Part shown: positions 26,234 to 35,354 of the stretch, one piece after another
How the letters are laid out: each line of letters begins with the position of its first letter
How positions within the stretch are numbered: position 1 is the stretch's first letter
Assembly (NCBI GenBank): GCA_018333865.1
Contig: JAGXSE010000001.1
Location: 124,001-188,000 of the forward strand
Direction of reading: 5' to 3'
Source: Syntrophomonadaceae bacterium
Lineage (GTDB): Bacteria; Bacillota; PH28-bin88
Length of the DNA: 64,000 nt
Made by a program: the position numbers and the translations under genes
Notes under the pieces: generated by a model
Told to the model about the DNA's origin: nothing
The model's input: only the letters and a program-made list of their open reading frames with translations
Databases searched by the model: none

Positions 26234-27201
26234 TGCTGCTGCAAGTAAGAAATTTGGAAGTTGCCTTTTTACGACATGGGGTTGAGGCTCCTGCTGTAAA
26301 GGGCATAAATTTGTCCCTGGAGCCCGGGCAAACCCTTGGCTTGATAGGAGAATCTGGTGCTGGTAAAACGGTTACAGCCTTAGCAATAATGGGACTGCTG
26401 TCCCCGGCAGAGACCAGAGTCAGTGGTTCAATCTTTTTTGAAGGAATGGATTTGAAAAGAGTTAGTGCTAAAGAAATTGCGCAGATCAGAGGGAATAAAA
26501 TAGGCTATATTCCGCAAAACTCCTTTATGTCCCTGAATCCTGCCTTGCCGGTCGGAATGCAAATAATTGAAGGATTGCTTTTTCATCGCAGCATGGCATT
26601 TTCCGCTGCTAGAGAACTGTGTATCTGCCTGCTCGAGTCGATAGGGGTAACCAGAGCCGGGCATTTTTTTTCCGCTTACCCGCATCAGTTAAGCGGAGGA
26701 ATGAGGCAGCGTGCCTTGATAGCTATGGGTTTAATAATGAAGCCAAGCCTATTAATTGCTGACGAGCCGACGTCAGCCCTTGATGTAACTGTTAAACTGG
26801 AGGTATTGACAATTCTAAAACGGGCGCAAGAGGGCCAGGAGTTAGGGATCTTGCTGATAACCCACGATTTAGCAGTGGCAGCCCAAATAGCTGAAACAGT
26901 TGCGATTTTTTTTAGAGGACGCATAATTGAGGCGGGCCAGAAAAAAAATGTCTTATATTCGCCCAGACATCCCTACACACAGTTGTTAATGGAAAACATT
27001 AGTAAGCCAGAAAACCCTGAATCCGGAAAAGCTCATCTTAACTCCAGGATTATTCAAGGTGCTTTTACAATACATCGCGGTGAGGGCTGCAGCTTTGTGG
27101 TGAGCTGCAAAGATACGATCAGCAAGTGCTTTGAAGAAGTCCCGCCCATTATTTCAATCGGTCTAGAGCATCAGGTCGCATGCTGGCAGGTTTGTCAATG
27201 A
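26233..27201 (+). CDS. peptide ABC transporter ATPase (OppD/DppD family)
   Basis: 322 residues. Walker A is GESGAGKT (residues 39-46), the signature is LSGGMRQRA and Walker B is LLIADEPTSALD. The C-terminal oligopeptide-transporter extension has the Cys pattern C...C...C (EGCSFVVSCKDTISKC), typical of OppD/F, where it can hold an FeS cluster. It pairs with the next ATPase. Confidence 0.94.
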   Translation: MLLQVRNLEVAFLRHGVEAPAVKGINLSLEPGQTLGLIGESGAGKTVTALAIMGLLSPAETRVSGSIFFEGMDLKRVSAKEIAQIRGNKIGYIPQNSFMSLNPALPVGMQIIEGLLFHRSMAFSAARELCICLLESIGVTRAGHFFSAYPHQLSGGMRQRALIAMGLIMKPSLLIADEPTSALDVTVKLEVLTILKRAQEGQELGILLITHDLAVAAQIAETVAIFFRGRIIEAGQKKNVLYSPRHPYTQLLMENISKPENPESGKAHLNSRIIQGAFTIHRGEGCSFVVSCKDTISKCFEEVPPIISIGLEHQVACWQVCQ

Positions 27202-27204
27202 AAG

Positions 27205-28182
27205 GTGATGGAGATGGGGACCGCAAGACCTTTAGTTGAGGTGATACAACTTAAAAAAACCTTTAGATCAGGGTTATTTAATCAAAAGGAAAAGATTGTA
27301 GCTATTGACGGAGTAAGCCTTTCCATCTATCCAAGGCAAATTTTTGGTCTGATTGGTGAAAGCGGTTGTGGGAAGACCACCCTGGCTAAAACAATGCTTG
27401 CTTTGCTTCGTCCGACGGAGGGTGAAGTAAGATATGAGGGACGTAACATCTTTGCATATGACGAAAGGCAGTTAGGTGAATTTCGCAGTCAGGTGCAAAT
27501 GATTTTTCAAGACCCGTACGGAAGTCTAAATCCTAAAATAATGGTCAAGGATGCGCTAGCCGAAGTTTTGTTTAGGCATAAGCAGATAAACAAAAAAAAA
27601 GATGCTGCAGAAATTATTTTTGAGTTGTTAGAGCAAGTGGGTTTAAATAAAAGTCATGCAGAATGTTTTCCCCATGAATTAAGTGGAGGACAAAAACAAA
27701 GGGTAGCTCTCACAAGAGCCCTGGCGGTGGGACCACGAGTTCTCATATGTGACGAGCCGGTTTCAGCATTGGATATGATCCATCAAAACCAGATTGCCGG
27801 TTTGTTGCAACACTTGCAGCAGAGGAAAGAATTGACCTTGCTGTTGATATCCCATAATATGATGTTTGTTAAAGGCCTGACCAGTATTACTGCGGTGATG
27901 TATAAAGGAAAAATAGTTGAAATTGCTCCTACTTCCGATCTGTTTGAAGAGCCCTTGCACCCCTATACAAAAATGCTGTTTGCATGTATGCCAAAAATTA
28001 ACGACAGCACGGATGCACTCTTGCCTCCCGGTAATGCGCGCCATGTTTCAAGCCTTAAGTTACTGGGATGCTGCTTTGTTGCCAGCTGCTCTTTTAATTT
28101 AAAAATTTGTACAGAAGCCGGGCCAAACCTCAAAGCTGTTAACGATAACCGTTGGGTTGCCTGCCACTTATACAGCAGCTGA
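27205..28182 (+). CDS. peptide ABC transporter ATPase (OppF/DppF family)
   Basis: 325 residues. Walker A is GESGCGKT, the signature is LSGGQKQRV and Walker B is VLICDEPVSALD. The C-terminal extension again has Cys residues (GCCFVASCSFNLKIC). The start could be GTG 27205 or ATG 27214; both are in frame. Last gene of the five-gene importer. Confidence 0.93.
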   Translation: MMEMGTARPLVEVIQLKKTFRSGLFNQKEKIVAIDGVSLSIYPRQIFGLIGESGCGKTTLAKTMLALLRPTEGEVRYEGRNIFAYDERQLGEFRSQVQMIFQDPYGSLNPKIMVKDALAEVLFRHKQINKKKDAAEIIFELLEQVGLNKSHAECFPHELSGGQKQRVALTRALAVGPRVLICDEPVSALDMIHQNQIAGLLQHLQQRKELTLLLISHNMMFVKGLTSITAVMYKGKIVEIAPTSDLFEEPLHPYTKMLFACMPKINDSTDALLPPGNARHVSSLKLLGCCFVASCSFNLKICTEAGPNLKAVNDNRWVACHLYSS

Positions 28183-28315
28183 TATATTTATAGTTAACAT
28201 CTGACGCGGTTGCCAAATTAAGTTTTATTTTTTTTTATTTTTTGTTATAATGAGCAATGTCACTTGTGATGCATTAATTTCTGTGGCCTGAAAACGAATT
28301 TCATGCCCGGCTTTA

Positions 28316-28345
28316 TTGAGATTTTTCTTTGTCGAAGTATATAAT
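28316..28345 (+). promoter_or_regulatory. promoter of speE-speB
   Basis: TTGAGA (28316-28321), an 18-base spacer and TATAAT (28340-28345) stand 56 bases before speE. Confidence 0.5.
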
Positions 28346-28400
28346 AGACAAAGCAGAATTACCAGTTATCCTATAGGTTGAAAAAAAAGGAGGCGGGTCA

Positions 28401-29240
28401 ATGCAGGGTGTATGGTTTTCCGAAGCACAGTCAGCAAATTTAGGTTTTTCCTGCAGGGTAAAATCAGTATTGCACAAAGAAAAAACCGATTTTCAGGATC
28501 TGTTGGTTTTAGATACAGAAACCTTTGACAGAATGCTGGTTTTAGATGGGGCTATCCAAACAACAATCGTTGATGAGTTTGCTTATCATGAGATGATCAG
28601 CATGGTTGCGGTTAATTCCCATCCTGTTCCAAACAGGGTATTAGTAATTGGCGGGGGTGATGGGGGTGCTATTAGAGAGATTATTAGGCATCCCAAAGTT
28701 AACAAAGCTTCGTTGGTGGAAATTGACGAGCGGGTAGTGGAATGTGCAAAGAAATACCTTCCAGAAATTTCTGTAGCTTTGAACAATGAAAAGGTTGAAG
28801 TGCTGATCGAAGATGGCATTAAACATATAAAAGAAAAATCAAACTATTATGATGTAGTCATCGTTGATTCGACAGACCCGATTGGCCCGGCAGTGGGACT
28901 TTTCAATAAAGATTTTTATGGGGCCATTTTTAGAGCTCTGAAAGACGATGGCATAATGGTTGCTCAAACAGAATCCCCGTGGTTTAATAAGGATTTAATC
29001 CGGCGGGTTTTCAGTGACATTAAGGGTATTTTCCCAATCGCCAAACTCTATATTGCAAATGTGCCAACATATCCAAGCGGTATGTGGAGCTTTACTATTG
29101 GAAGTAAAGTCTATGACCCGGAGAAGGTGAGCGTTAATCAGATCCCTGATACGGGAACAAAATACTATTCCCAGGATACCCATTTTGCAGTCTTTAAGCT
29201 GCCTCCTTTTGTCAAGGCCTTATTGGAGCAGGAGGTATAA
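28401..29240 (+). CDS. speE: polyamine aminopropyltransferase (spermidine synthase)
   Basis: 279 residues behind AAGGAGGCGG. Conserved segments are the N-terminal MLVLDGAIQTT, the nucleotide site VIGGGDGGAIREI and DSTDPIGPAVGLF. It transfers the aminopropyl group from decarboxylated SAM to putrescine. It overlaps speB by one base (TAATG), matching the paired agmatine-to-spermidine route of many Firmicutes. Confidence 0.95.
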   Translation: MQGVWFSEAQSANLGFSCRVKSVLHKEKTDFQDLLVLDTETFDRMLVLDGAIQTTIVDEFAYHEMISMVAVNSHPVPNRVLVIGGGDGGAIREIIRHPKVNKASLVEIDERVVECAKKYLPEISVALNNEKVEVLIEDGIKHIKEKSNYYDVVIVDSTDPIGPAVGLFNKDFYGAIFRALKDDGIMVAQTESPWFNKDLIRRVFSDIKGIFPIAKLYIANVPTYPSGMWSFTIGSKVYDPEKVSVNQIPDTGTKYYSQDTHFAVFKLPPFVKALLEQEV

Positions 29241-30097
29241 TGGAACAATACTTAGAAAAGCCCGGTGGATTCATGGGGTCTAACACCGGTTATCCGGAGG
29301 CTCTAATCGTCCTGTTGGGCGCTCCGATGGACTTAACCGTTAGCTACCGGCCCGGAACCCGCATGGGGCCTCAGCAAATACGCGCTGTGTCTATTGGTCT
29401 CGAAGAGTATAGTATTTATCTTGACAAGCAATTGTCAGAGGTGTCTTTTGCAGACCTGGGCGATGTGGCAGTGCCATTTGGGAATGTCAACGAAAGCCTG
29501 GAACGGATTAGGCAAGTGATAGAACGGGTTTTGGAGGACGGGAAAAAACCTTTTGTGATAGGTGGGGAACATTTAATATCTTACCCAGTTATCCAAGCAA
29601 TACATCACAGATATTCAGATTTAATGGTAGTACACTTTGATGCCCATGCTGATTTAAGGAAAGATTATGTCGGGGAAGCAAATTCCCATGCGACAGTAAT
29701 GCGAAAGACAGCTGAATTGCTGGGTCCAAAACGGATTATACAGGTGGGAATCAGGTCGGGTATTAAGGAAGAATTTGAATATGCCCAGGAAAACACCCAT
29801 CTTTTTAAAGATAGACTTGAGGAGGCAATGCCTCGGGTTAAAGAAATAGTTGGGGACCGCCCTTTGTATATTTCTTTAGATATCGATGTGGTTGACCCTG
29901 CCTTTGCACCTGGAACCGGGACACCTGAACCCGGAGGCTGTACCGCAAGAGAGATTATAAGTGCTGTCCATTCTTTGAGGGATTGCCGGGTTGTTGGTTT
30001 GGACCTGGTTGAGGTTTCTCCTGTCTATGACCCTTCCGAGCGGACAGCCTTGCTTGGTGCTAAACTGTTGCGAGAAGCTATCCTCTGTTTCGGTTGA
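29240..30097 (+). CDS. speB: agmatinase
   Basis: 285 residues behind GGAGGTATA. The ureohydrolase metal site is seen in GGEHLISYP, VVHFDAHADLR and LDIDVVDPAFAPGTGTPEPG. It hydrolyses agmatine to putrescine and urea, feeding the neighbouring spermidine synthase. Family members acting on arginine or guanidinobutyrate are close, but the speE neighbour favours agmatine. Confidence 0.93.
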   Translation: MEQYLEKPGGFMGSNTGYPEALIVLLGAPMDLTVSYRPGTRMGPQQIRAVSIGLEEYSIYLDKQLSEVSFADLGDVAVPFGNVNESLERIRQVIERVLEDGKKPFVIGGEHLISYPVIQAIHHRYSDLMVVHFDAHADLRKDYVGEANSHATVMRKTAELLGPKRIIQVGIRSGIKEEFEYAQENTHLFKDRLEEAMPRVKEIVGDRPLYISLDIDVVDPAFAPGTGTPEPGGCTAREIISAVHSLRDCRVVGLDLVEVSPVYDPSERTALLGAKLLREAILCFG

Positions 30098-30167
30098 CAT
30101 GAATTTTTTGCCATGATATAATTATTAATGTTATCGCTTGGAGACCTGAAATGGCAATAAAAACTTT

Positions 30168-30196
30168 TTGACTAAAACTTAATTATTGTATATAAT
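30168..30196 (+). promoter_or_regulatory. promoter of the five-tRNA cluster
   Basis: TTGACT (30168-30173), a 17-base spacer and TATAAT (30191-30196) stand 15 bases before tRNA-Val. Confidence 0.85.
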
Positions 30197-30211
30197 AAGT
30201 TTTGTCGGTAA

Positions 30212-30287
30212 GGGCGATTAGCTCAGCTGGGAGAGCACCTGCCTTACAAGCAGGGGGTCGGCAGTTCAACCCTGTCATCGCCCACCA
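30212..30287 (+). tRNA. tRNA-Val (anticodon TAC)
   Basis: Acceptor GGGCGAT/ATCGCCC, anticodon stem CCTGC/GCAGG with loop CTTACAA, and encoded CCA. Confidence 0.96.
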
Positions 30288-30294
30288 ATAATAT

Positions 30295-30371
30295 GGAGCT
30301 GTAGTGTAGCGGTTTAACATGCCGGCCTGTCACGCCGGAGACCGCGGGTTCGATTCCCGTCAGCTCCGCCA
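30295..30371 (+). tRNA. tRNA-Asp (anticodon GTC)
   Basis: Acceptor GGAGCTG/CAGCTCC, anticodon stem CCGGC/GCCGG with loop CTGTCAC, and encoded CCA. Confidence 0.96.
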
Positions 30372-30375
30372 TCTT

Positions 30376-30451
<76 letters not shown>

Positions 30452-30454
30452 CTT

Positions 30455-30529
30455 GCGGAAGTAGCTCAGTGGTAGAGCATCGCCTTGCCAAGGCGAGGGT
30501 CGCGGGTTCGAATCCCGTCTTCCGCTCCA
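30455..30529 (+). tRNA. tRNA-Gly (anticodon GCC)
   Basis: Acceptor GCGGAAG/CTTCCGC, anticodon stem TCGCC/GGCGA with loop TTGCCAA, and encoded CCA. Confidence 0.96.
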
Positions 30530-30608
30530 TTAATCTATGCTGTTCTAATAGTATAAAGGATATGAGGCAATGACGTTTGGCCTTCGGCCGATCTAGGTAA
30601 TAGGGTTT

Positions 30609-30684
30609 GGTGCGGTGGCGAAGAGGCTAACGCCGCGGACTGCAAATCCGCTATTCGTGGGTTCAAATCCCACCCGCACCTCCA
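30609..30684 (+). tRNA. tRNA-Cys (anticodon GCA)
   Basis: Acceptor GGTGCGG/CCGCACC, anticodon stem GCGGA/TCCGC with loop CTGCAAA, and encoded CCA. The 79-base gap before it holds only a small GGCC-TTC-GGCC hairpin. Confidence 0.95.
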
Positions 30685-30872
30685 GAAAAGATATAAAAGG
30701 ACTGCCAAAAGGCGGTCCATTTTACTGGAGTATGCAGAGCAGATGCGTGGCTTTTATAGCGCAAGTATTTCAAAGTTTACTTGAATTGGAAACGAAATAA
30801 TTTTGCGCTGATCTCCTGTGTGAGTCAGAAAGAAAATTGGGTTATGGCTATTTATTATGAGCATCTGGTTTG

Positions 30873-30901
30873 TTGCTAATAAACTTTTAGCATGATATAA
30901 T
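30873..30901 (+). promoter_or_regulatory. promoter of tRNA-Leu(TAA)
   Basis: TTGCTA (30873-30878), a 17-base spacer and TATAAA (30896-30901). The tRNA starts 31 bases later. Confidence 0.5.
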
Positions 30902-30932
30902 TATTTGCAGAAAAATTATTAATCAAAATGTG

Positions 30933-31019
30933 CCGGAGTGGCGGAATAGGCAGACGCAAGGGACTTAAAATCCCTCGGGCCACAAGCCCGTACCGGTTCG
31001 AGTCCGGTTTCCGGCACCA
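30933..31019 (+). tRNA. tRNA-Leu (anticodon TAA)
   Basis: Class II tRNA with acceptor GCCGGAG/TTCCGGC, anticodon stem AGGGA/TCCCT, loop CTTAAAA, a long variable arm (CGGGCCACAAGCCCG) and encoded CCA. Confidence 0.96.
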
Positions 31020-31078
31020 CTAAATTAAGATATCTTGGTATAAGACTTATAGTTATTAATTTTAAGCCAAATAGAATA

Positions 31079-31114
31079 AACAGCTCCCTGGTTATTGAAG
31101 GGAGCTGTTTTTTT
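31079..31114. terminator. intrinsic terminator shared by tRNA-Leu and the LysM gene
   Basis: AACAGCTCCCT and AGGGAGCTGTT pair, followed by a T run on the plus strand. The convergent LysM gene ends at 31113. Confidence 0.75.
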
Positions 31115-31454
31115 ATCCAGGCAAGCAGATTTTTTGATTGATGCGCAGCTTGTTTGGATCAATCCCAGGATTTAGCTCAATTAAACGCTGGACGGTAGTG
31201 CCGACTGCCCTGGCTATGGCATACAAAGTGTCTCCTGCTGCGACTTCCCAATATACCCCTGAAAGGCATGGCGGCATATCGGGAATGCAGATAATTTGCC
31301 CAACATGCAACCGCCTGGGGTCTACGCCAGGGTTCAGTTTTTTTATGGCGTCTACGGTAGTGTTTATATGAGAGGCAATTATAAAGTAGGTATCTCCTGG
31401 TCTAATTTTCCAAAACCTCCCAGTGGGACAAGGTGGCAATTGACGATTCTCCAT
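31113..31454 (-). CDS. twin LysM-domain protein
   Basis: 113 residues made almost wholly of two LysM repeats: FWKIRPGDTYFIIASHINTT... and YWEVAAGDTLYAIARAVGTT..., each ending in a Cys-Pro segment (ICIPD, ICLPG). Each repeat carries two Cys residues. There is no signal peptide. LysM binds peptidoglycan or chitin-like glycans. Short double-LysM proteins without a signal are common in spore-forming Clostridia and may act on the spore surface, which is inference. Confidence 0.88.
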   Translation of the reverse strand: MENRQLPPCPTGRFWKIRPGDTYFIIASHINTTVDAIKKLNPGVDPRRLHVGQIICIPDMPPCLSGVYWEVAAGDTLYAIARAVGTTVQRLIELNPGIDPNKLRINQKICLPG

Positions 31455-31664
31455 ACAAGCCCTCCCCTAATAGTTTTATGTTTCATAATATGTTTGGGTA
31501 AAGTACCAGGTGACAGATAAACCATAGATTTGAGAAACTGCGTCATTATTTGCTGATGTTATGAAGGGAATTGTCCGGCAATGGAGAATATACAATAAAT
31601 ATTCCACATTCCTCAAAGGACTTGGAAATAGATGCAGAACTACTGCAAAAGAAGGGGGTATCAT

Positions 31665-32513
31665 ATGCCTGTCAAATTAGTAACCGATGGCACCTGTGAC
31701 ATTGATAGTCAATTACTGCAAGAGTACGAGATCACCGTGGTTCCGCTTACCGTGAATTTTCCTGATGTATCTTTTAAAAACAACGAAGTATCCTTGGATT
31801 CTTTTTACTTAAAGTTGGAAACTGATAAGGTTTTTCCTACTTCTTCGCAACCGTCCCAGGGAGAGTTCTACACTGTTTTCGAGGATTTAATTGAAAATGG
31901 AAATGATGTTGTAGCTATTGTTTTATCCGCAGGGGTTAGTGGCACCTTTGAATCCGCTGCAGGCGCCCGAGAAATGCTGTTGCAAAAGTATCCGGAAGCT
32001 AAGATAGAGGTCCTAGATTCGAAGGTTACTGCAATGGCTCTGGGGTTAGCAGTCATTGATGCAGCAAAAGCGGTAAAAGCCGGAAAAATTTTTGCTGAAG
32101 TCGTAGCACAGGCTCAAGAGGCAATTGAGAAAGTGCGATTTTATTTCGCCCCCGCGACATTGGAGTATTTAAGGCGGGGTGGCCGGATCGGAGGTGCCGC
32201 AGCATTGCTGGGCTCACTGCTTAGCATTAATCCCATCTTGTATTATGTCAATGGGAAAACTGCTGTAAAGGAAAAAGTAAGAGGTGCCGGCGCTGCGGTA
32301 ACGAGAATGCTTAATTTGCTGCACGAAGACTATGTAGCCCACGGATTGGACAGTATTGTCGTGCAACATATTAGAAATGTAAGCAAAGCCAAAGAAGTCG
32401 CTCAGAAAATATTTGAACGCTATGGCATTGAACCGCTTATTGTGCAGGTCGGGCCTATTGTAGGACTTCATGTTGGTCCGGGAACAATTGGCATCATGTA
32501 CAAAATAAAATAG
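31665..32513 (+). CDS. DegV-family fatty-acid-binding protein
   Basis: 282 residues from ATG 31665 behind AAGGGGG. It opens with VKLVTDGTCDID and later has ATLEYLRRGGRIGGAAALLG and the C-terminal GPGTIGIMYK. These are DegV family features. The family binds fatty acids (FakB-like) for phosphorylation by FakA, but no fakA-like gene is adjacent. Confidence 0.92.
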   Translation: MPVKLVTDGTCDIDSQLLQEYEITVVPLTVNFPDVSFKNNEVSLDSFYLKLETDKVFPTSSQPSQGEFYTVFEDLIENGNDVVAIVLSAGVSGTFESAAGAREMLLQKYPEAKIEVLDSKVTAMALGLAVIDAAKAVKAGKIFAEVVAQAQEAIEKVRFYFAPATLEYLRRGGRIGGAAALLGSLLSINPILYYVNGKTAVKEKVRGAGAAVTRMLNLLHEDYVAHGLDSIVVQHIRNVSKAKEVAQKIFERYGIEPLIVQVGPIVGLHVGPGTIGIMYKIK

Positions 32514-32524
32514 GTAATATTAGC

Positions 32525-33700
32525 CTAAGCAATATTATTTATCATTTCCACCAGCTTATTGCTTGTAGCAGCAATATTTGACAGGGACTTGGTAATTGCG
32601 GCTACCGCATGTTTCTCATCATGGGCAGAATGTACGATCTTGTTTGTACCTGATTGATTCTCTTTTATGGCGGAAGACAGGTTGTTTAAAGATGGGGCTA
32701 AATCCTGAACACCAGAAAGCACCTCATCAATCGAATGCCTGATGCTTTCAACTGATTTGCGGCTTTCTTCGGCTAATTTCCTTACTTCCTGGGCTACAAC
32801 AGCAAAACCTCTTCCTTGTGCTCCGGCCCGGGCTGCTTCAATAGCAGCATTTAAGGCCAACAGATTAATCTGGCCGGCAATATGTTTAATTACTTCTACT
32901 ATCTTGCTTATTTTCTCGGTTGCCTGTGACAGGGATCCGGATAGCTCTACGGAATGCCTGACCATCCCCACTTCGTTTTGCATTTGTTTATCTAACTCGT
33001 TGATGGTAGTTGCAGTAATGTCAATAGAAGCGGATACCTCTTCTGTAAGTGCTAAAATTTCTTCTATTTCGTTATTGAGTATTCTGGAAATCTGGGCTGC
33101 TTCTTTGGAAAGTTGTTGGAAATTAAATAATGTGAGACGTTCCATAACATTTTTTATTGATTCTATTGTTGGGATCCGCTTGGCGGAGATTATGGTGACA
33201 CCTGGAGACAAAAACTCTCTGTATTTCGTCCTCAGTGCCCCATTGGGTCCTACAATTGTTTCTGCCCCAATGATGAACCTGGATTTTGACAGCAAGTTTC
33301 TTACTTCCTGTTCTCCAATTTCGCTAAATGGTACTAAGGAAAACCTCAAGTGTTTTATGTCATTCTCAATACAGTATTCAGCAATTTTTTTCGCCTGGGC
33401 TGAGTTGTTATTAAAAATAGCGACTTCTTCCTCTGGCGGAATTTTAGCGACATTGATATAGAATTTTGTTTCGGGTATCAGTTCCATCGGGACTATTTTC
33501 TCTTTAGGTATTTTTTTGGCAGCTTCTTCTACCCTGGTCGGTAAGGCAATAAAAATATCCCCGATAGTGTTCTCGGTGATATCCTTAATGTCATAAGCTT
33601 TAACTAAGGCATGTTTTCCCAGGAGATTTTCCGTAGCTTCCTTTAGTTCGTTAGCTATAGCAGAATTACTCCCAATCGTACCAATTTGAATCTGCTTCAT
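32525..33700 (-). CDS. soluble methyl-accepting-type signalling protein with a novel-looking sensor region
   Basis: 391 residues from ATG 33700 behind AAGGGGG; the open frame further upstream is not needed. The C-terminal half is an MCP signalling helix with the hairpin tip [21 protein letters not shown]. The first ~200 residues have alternating strands and helices, such as [17 protein letters not shown], resembling periplasmic-binding or PrpR-N-type folds, yet no membrane segment is present. It is probably a cytoplasmic chemoreceptor or signal protein that binds a small intracellular ligand. No che genes are nearby. Confidence 0.82.
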   Translation of the reverse strand: MKQIQIGTIGSNSAIANELKEATENLLGKHALVKAYDIKDITENTIGDIFIALPTRVEEAAKKIPKEKIVPMELIPETKFYINVAKIPPEEEVAIFNNNSAQAKKIAEYCIENDIKHLRFSLVPFSEIGEQEVRNLLSKSRFIIGAETIVGPNGALRTKYREFLSPGVTIISAKRIPTIESIKNVMERLTLFNFQQLSKEAAQISRILNNEIEEILALTEEVSASIDITATTINELDKQMQNEVGMVRHSVELSGSLSQATEKISKIVEVIKHIAGQINLLALNAAIEAARAGAQGRGFAVVAQEVRKLAEESRKSVESIRHSIDEVLSGVQDLAPSLNNLSSAIKENQSGTNKIVHSAHDEKHAVAAITKSLSNIAATSNKLVEMINNIA

Positions 33701-33911
33701 ATACGCTGGCCCCCTTATAATTGAGAAAATTAGCACAAACGTTAGAATAATAATTCTTTGTAAGTATATTCTACATAAATTACTGATATCTTTCAATAAT
33801 TTAAATTGTAGGCAGTGCAAACAATTTTGCATGTTTATACATATAAAGAGGCGAAAAGATGTCCCTCGTCTAATTGTCATTAATCAATGAAATAACTGCA
33901 ACAATAATTGA

Positions 33912-33934
33912 AAAACGGGGGGATTCCCCCGTTA
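33912..33934 (-). terminator. intrinsic terminator of the DUF3243 gene
   Basis: AACGGGGG and CCCCCGTT pair across a short loop. On the minus strand the stem is followed by TTTTTC. Confidence 0.75.
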
Positions 33935-34180
33935 TTAGTGATTTTTTAACATCTTAACCAGCATGCTTGCCAGGGCCTGTCTTTCCTTTTCATCTCCCTC
34001 GGTCCACAGATTTTTTAATAACCTGTTTTCTGGGATATCAGGCTCAATATTGGTTGCCAGGAAATTTCCCAGTTGAGTAGCTGATTTGGTTATTTCGTTT
34101 TCATTCATTCCCATTGCTTTTGCCTGATCCATAGCACTGGACAACGTGTCTAACCACTGGTCGAAGTTGTTTATTTGCAT
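33935..34180 (-). CDS. DUF3243-family protein (YmfJ-like)
   Basis: 81 residues from ATG 34180 behind AGGAGG. The pattern FDQWLDTLSSAMDQAKAMGMNE, LGNFLATNIEPDIPENRLLKNLW and the ending MLVKMLKNH match DUF3243 (Bacillus YmfJ). It is soluble and helical, of unknown function, and widespread in spore-forming Firmicutes. Confidence 0.85.
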   Translation of the reverse strand: MQINNFDQWLDTLSSAMDQAKAMGMNENEITKSATQLGNFLATNIEPDIPENRLLKNLWTEGDEKERQALASMLVKMLKNH

Positions 34181-34359
34181 TATTTTTCCTCCTTTCATGC
34201 TCTCGTTTAGCAAGGCTTTTGTTTCCTCGCATGTTATTATGGTCTTTTTTTGCTTTATTAATTAATTGGTTCCCTGTCTTTTTGATTGCGATGTAAAAAA
34301 GAAGGAAGTAAAATTAAAAAAGTTGAATAATAATTTTGTCATTTCAGGAGGTGTTAGTC

Positions 34360-34500
34360 ATGTTATATTACGGTCTTATAGCCCTGGTACTGAGCTTAAT
34401 TATTCCTAGTTTCTTCAAAGTAGATTCCTGGACAAAGAATCGTTACCGCCTGATCTTTGCCGGTCTTGTGATGCTTTTCCTTTCCATTCATGGTGGGTGA
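34360..34500 (+). CDS. small membrane protein, 46 residues
   Basis: ATG 34360 follows AGGAGGTG (34347-34354) and the frame ends at TGA 34500. The product has two hydrophobic segments (YYGLIALVLSLIIPSFF and LIFAGLVMLFLSI) separated by a charged loop KVDSWTKNRYR. A clear terminator follows. It is not a family I can name. The strong ribosome site, membrane pattern and terminator support it as a real gene. Confidence 0.7.
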   Translation: MLYYGLIALVLSLIIPSFFKVDSWTKNRYRLIFAGLVMLFLSIHGG

Positions 34501-34572
34501 TAAGCCTTTAATTGCTTTTGAGTTATAACGAAATTCGACAGGTGCTGCTAAAACAGGCGCCTATCAGGTAGC

Positions 34573-34603
34573 ATATAACCCATTTTGGGGTTATATTTTT
34601 TTG
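34573..34603 (+). terminator. intrinsic terminator after the 46-residue gene
   Basis: TATAACCC and GGGGTTATA pair (with a 5-base loop) and are followed by a run of seven T. Confidence 0.8.
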
Positions 34604-34733
34604 TTTGCTGCACGAATCCATTACAATAGTTCCTGACTATGGCAATACTAACTTAACTATCCATATAATTATTGGCTTTTGCAGGACATAATAACTGCAA
34701 GAAATATTTAAACAATTGTGGGAGTGAATAAAA

Positions 34734-35228
34734 ATGAGGCGCAGGTACATGCTTGCAGCCATGATCCTGATTATGGGAGCATTTCTAACTGCTTGGGGGT
34801 TATCCTTTTTTAATCTAGCACCACCTCAAAAAAAGATAAAGTTGCCAGAAGGCATATTCGATCAGGAACCACAACCAGAGATCTTGCTCGTTGCAGACGA
34901 ATACAGTCTTGCTCTGGTAAAAAGAGATTATAATAAGGCCAAGCGAATGGGTACACCAGCGAATAGCAAAATGATTGAAGCAAATATCCGCCCCTATATA
35001 GAAAAGCTTTATCAAAATAACGGTAATAGAGATTTATTTAAGTCCGTAGTATTTGAGCGCGCGCTTTTAGTGGACGAGAATTTAGATGATTTGGTTGTAT
35101 TAGAGAGCCTCAATTTTATTCATCCGATTGGGAATAGCACCGGTGCCTATCTATCCTTCAGGATCAGAAAAAATGGAGAGAATTATCAGGTTGTTAGTAC
35201 AAGAATAAAAGATAAAATTACTGATTGA
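34734..35228 (+). CDS. membrane-anchored or secreted protein of unknown function
   Basis: 164 residues behind GGGAG. One N-terminal hydrophobic segment (about residues 6-27) follows three Arg, so it is exported or anchored. The rest is soluble with an alpha/beta pattern (EYSLALVKRDYNKAKRMG; SYLSFRIRKNGENYQVVS-like end). The C-terminal two thirds resemble small NTF2-like or DUF4878 lipoprotein folds, but I do not recognise a defined family. Confidence 0.75.
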   Translation: MRRRYMLAAMILIMGAFLTAWGLSFFNLAPPQKKIKLPEGIFDQEPQPEILLVADEYSLALVKRDYNKAKRMGTPANSKMIEANIRPYIEKLYQNNGNRDLFKSVVFERALLVDENLDDLVVLESLNFIHPIGNSTGAYLSFRIRKNGENYQVVSTRIKDKITD

Positions 35229-35354
35229 AAGTTGACACCACGTTTTGTTTATTTTGTAAATTGAAAAAAGCAAAAGCAAGGAACCGGAGATCAGATAAGT
35301 TATTGATATTGTGGCAATAATTAAATATCTTCTTGTGGGGGTGACACGTTCCTG

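Noticed and set aside
30571-30600. Small GGCC-TTC-GGCC hairpin between tRNA-Gly and tRNA-Cys
   Set aside because: Too short to be an RNA gene and has no T run; probably just a spacer hairpin.
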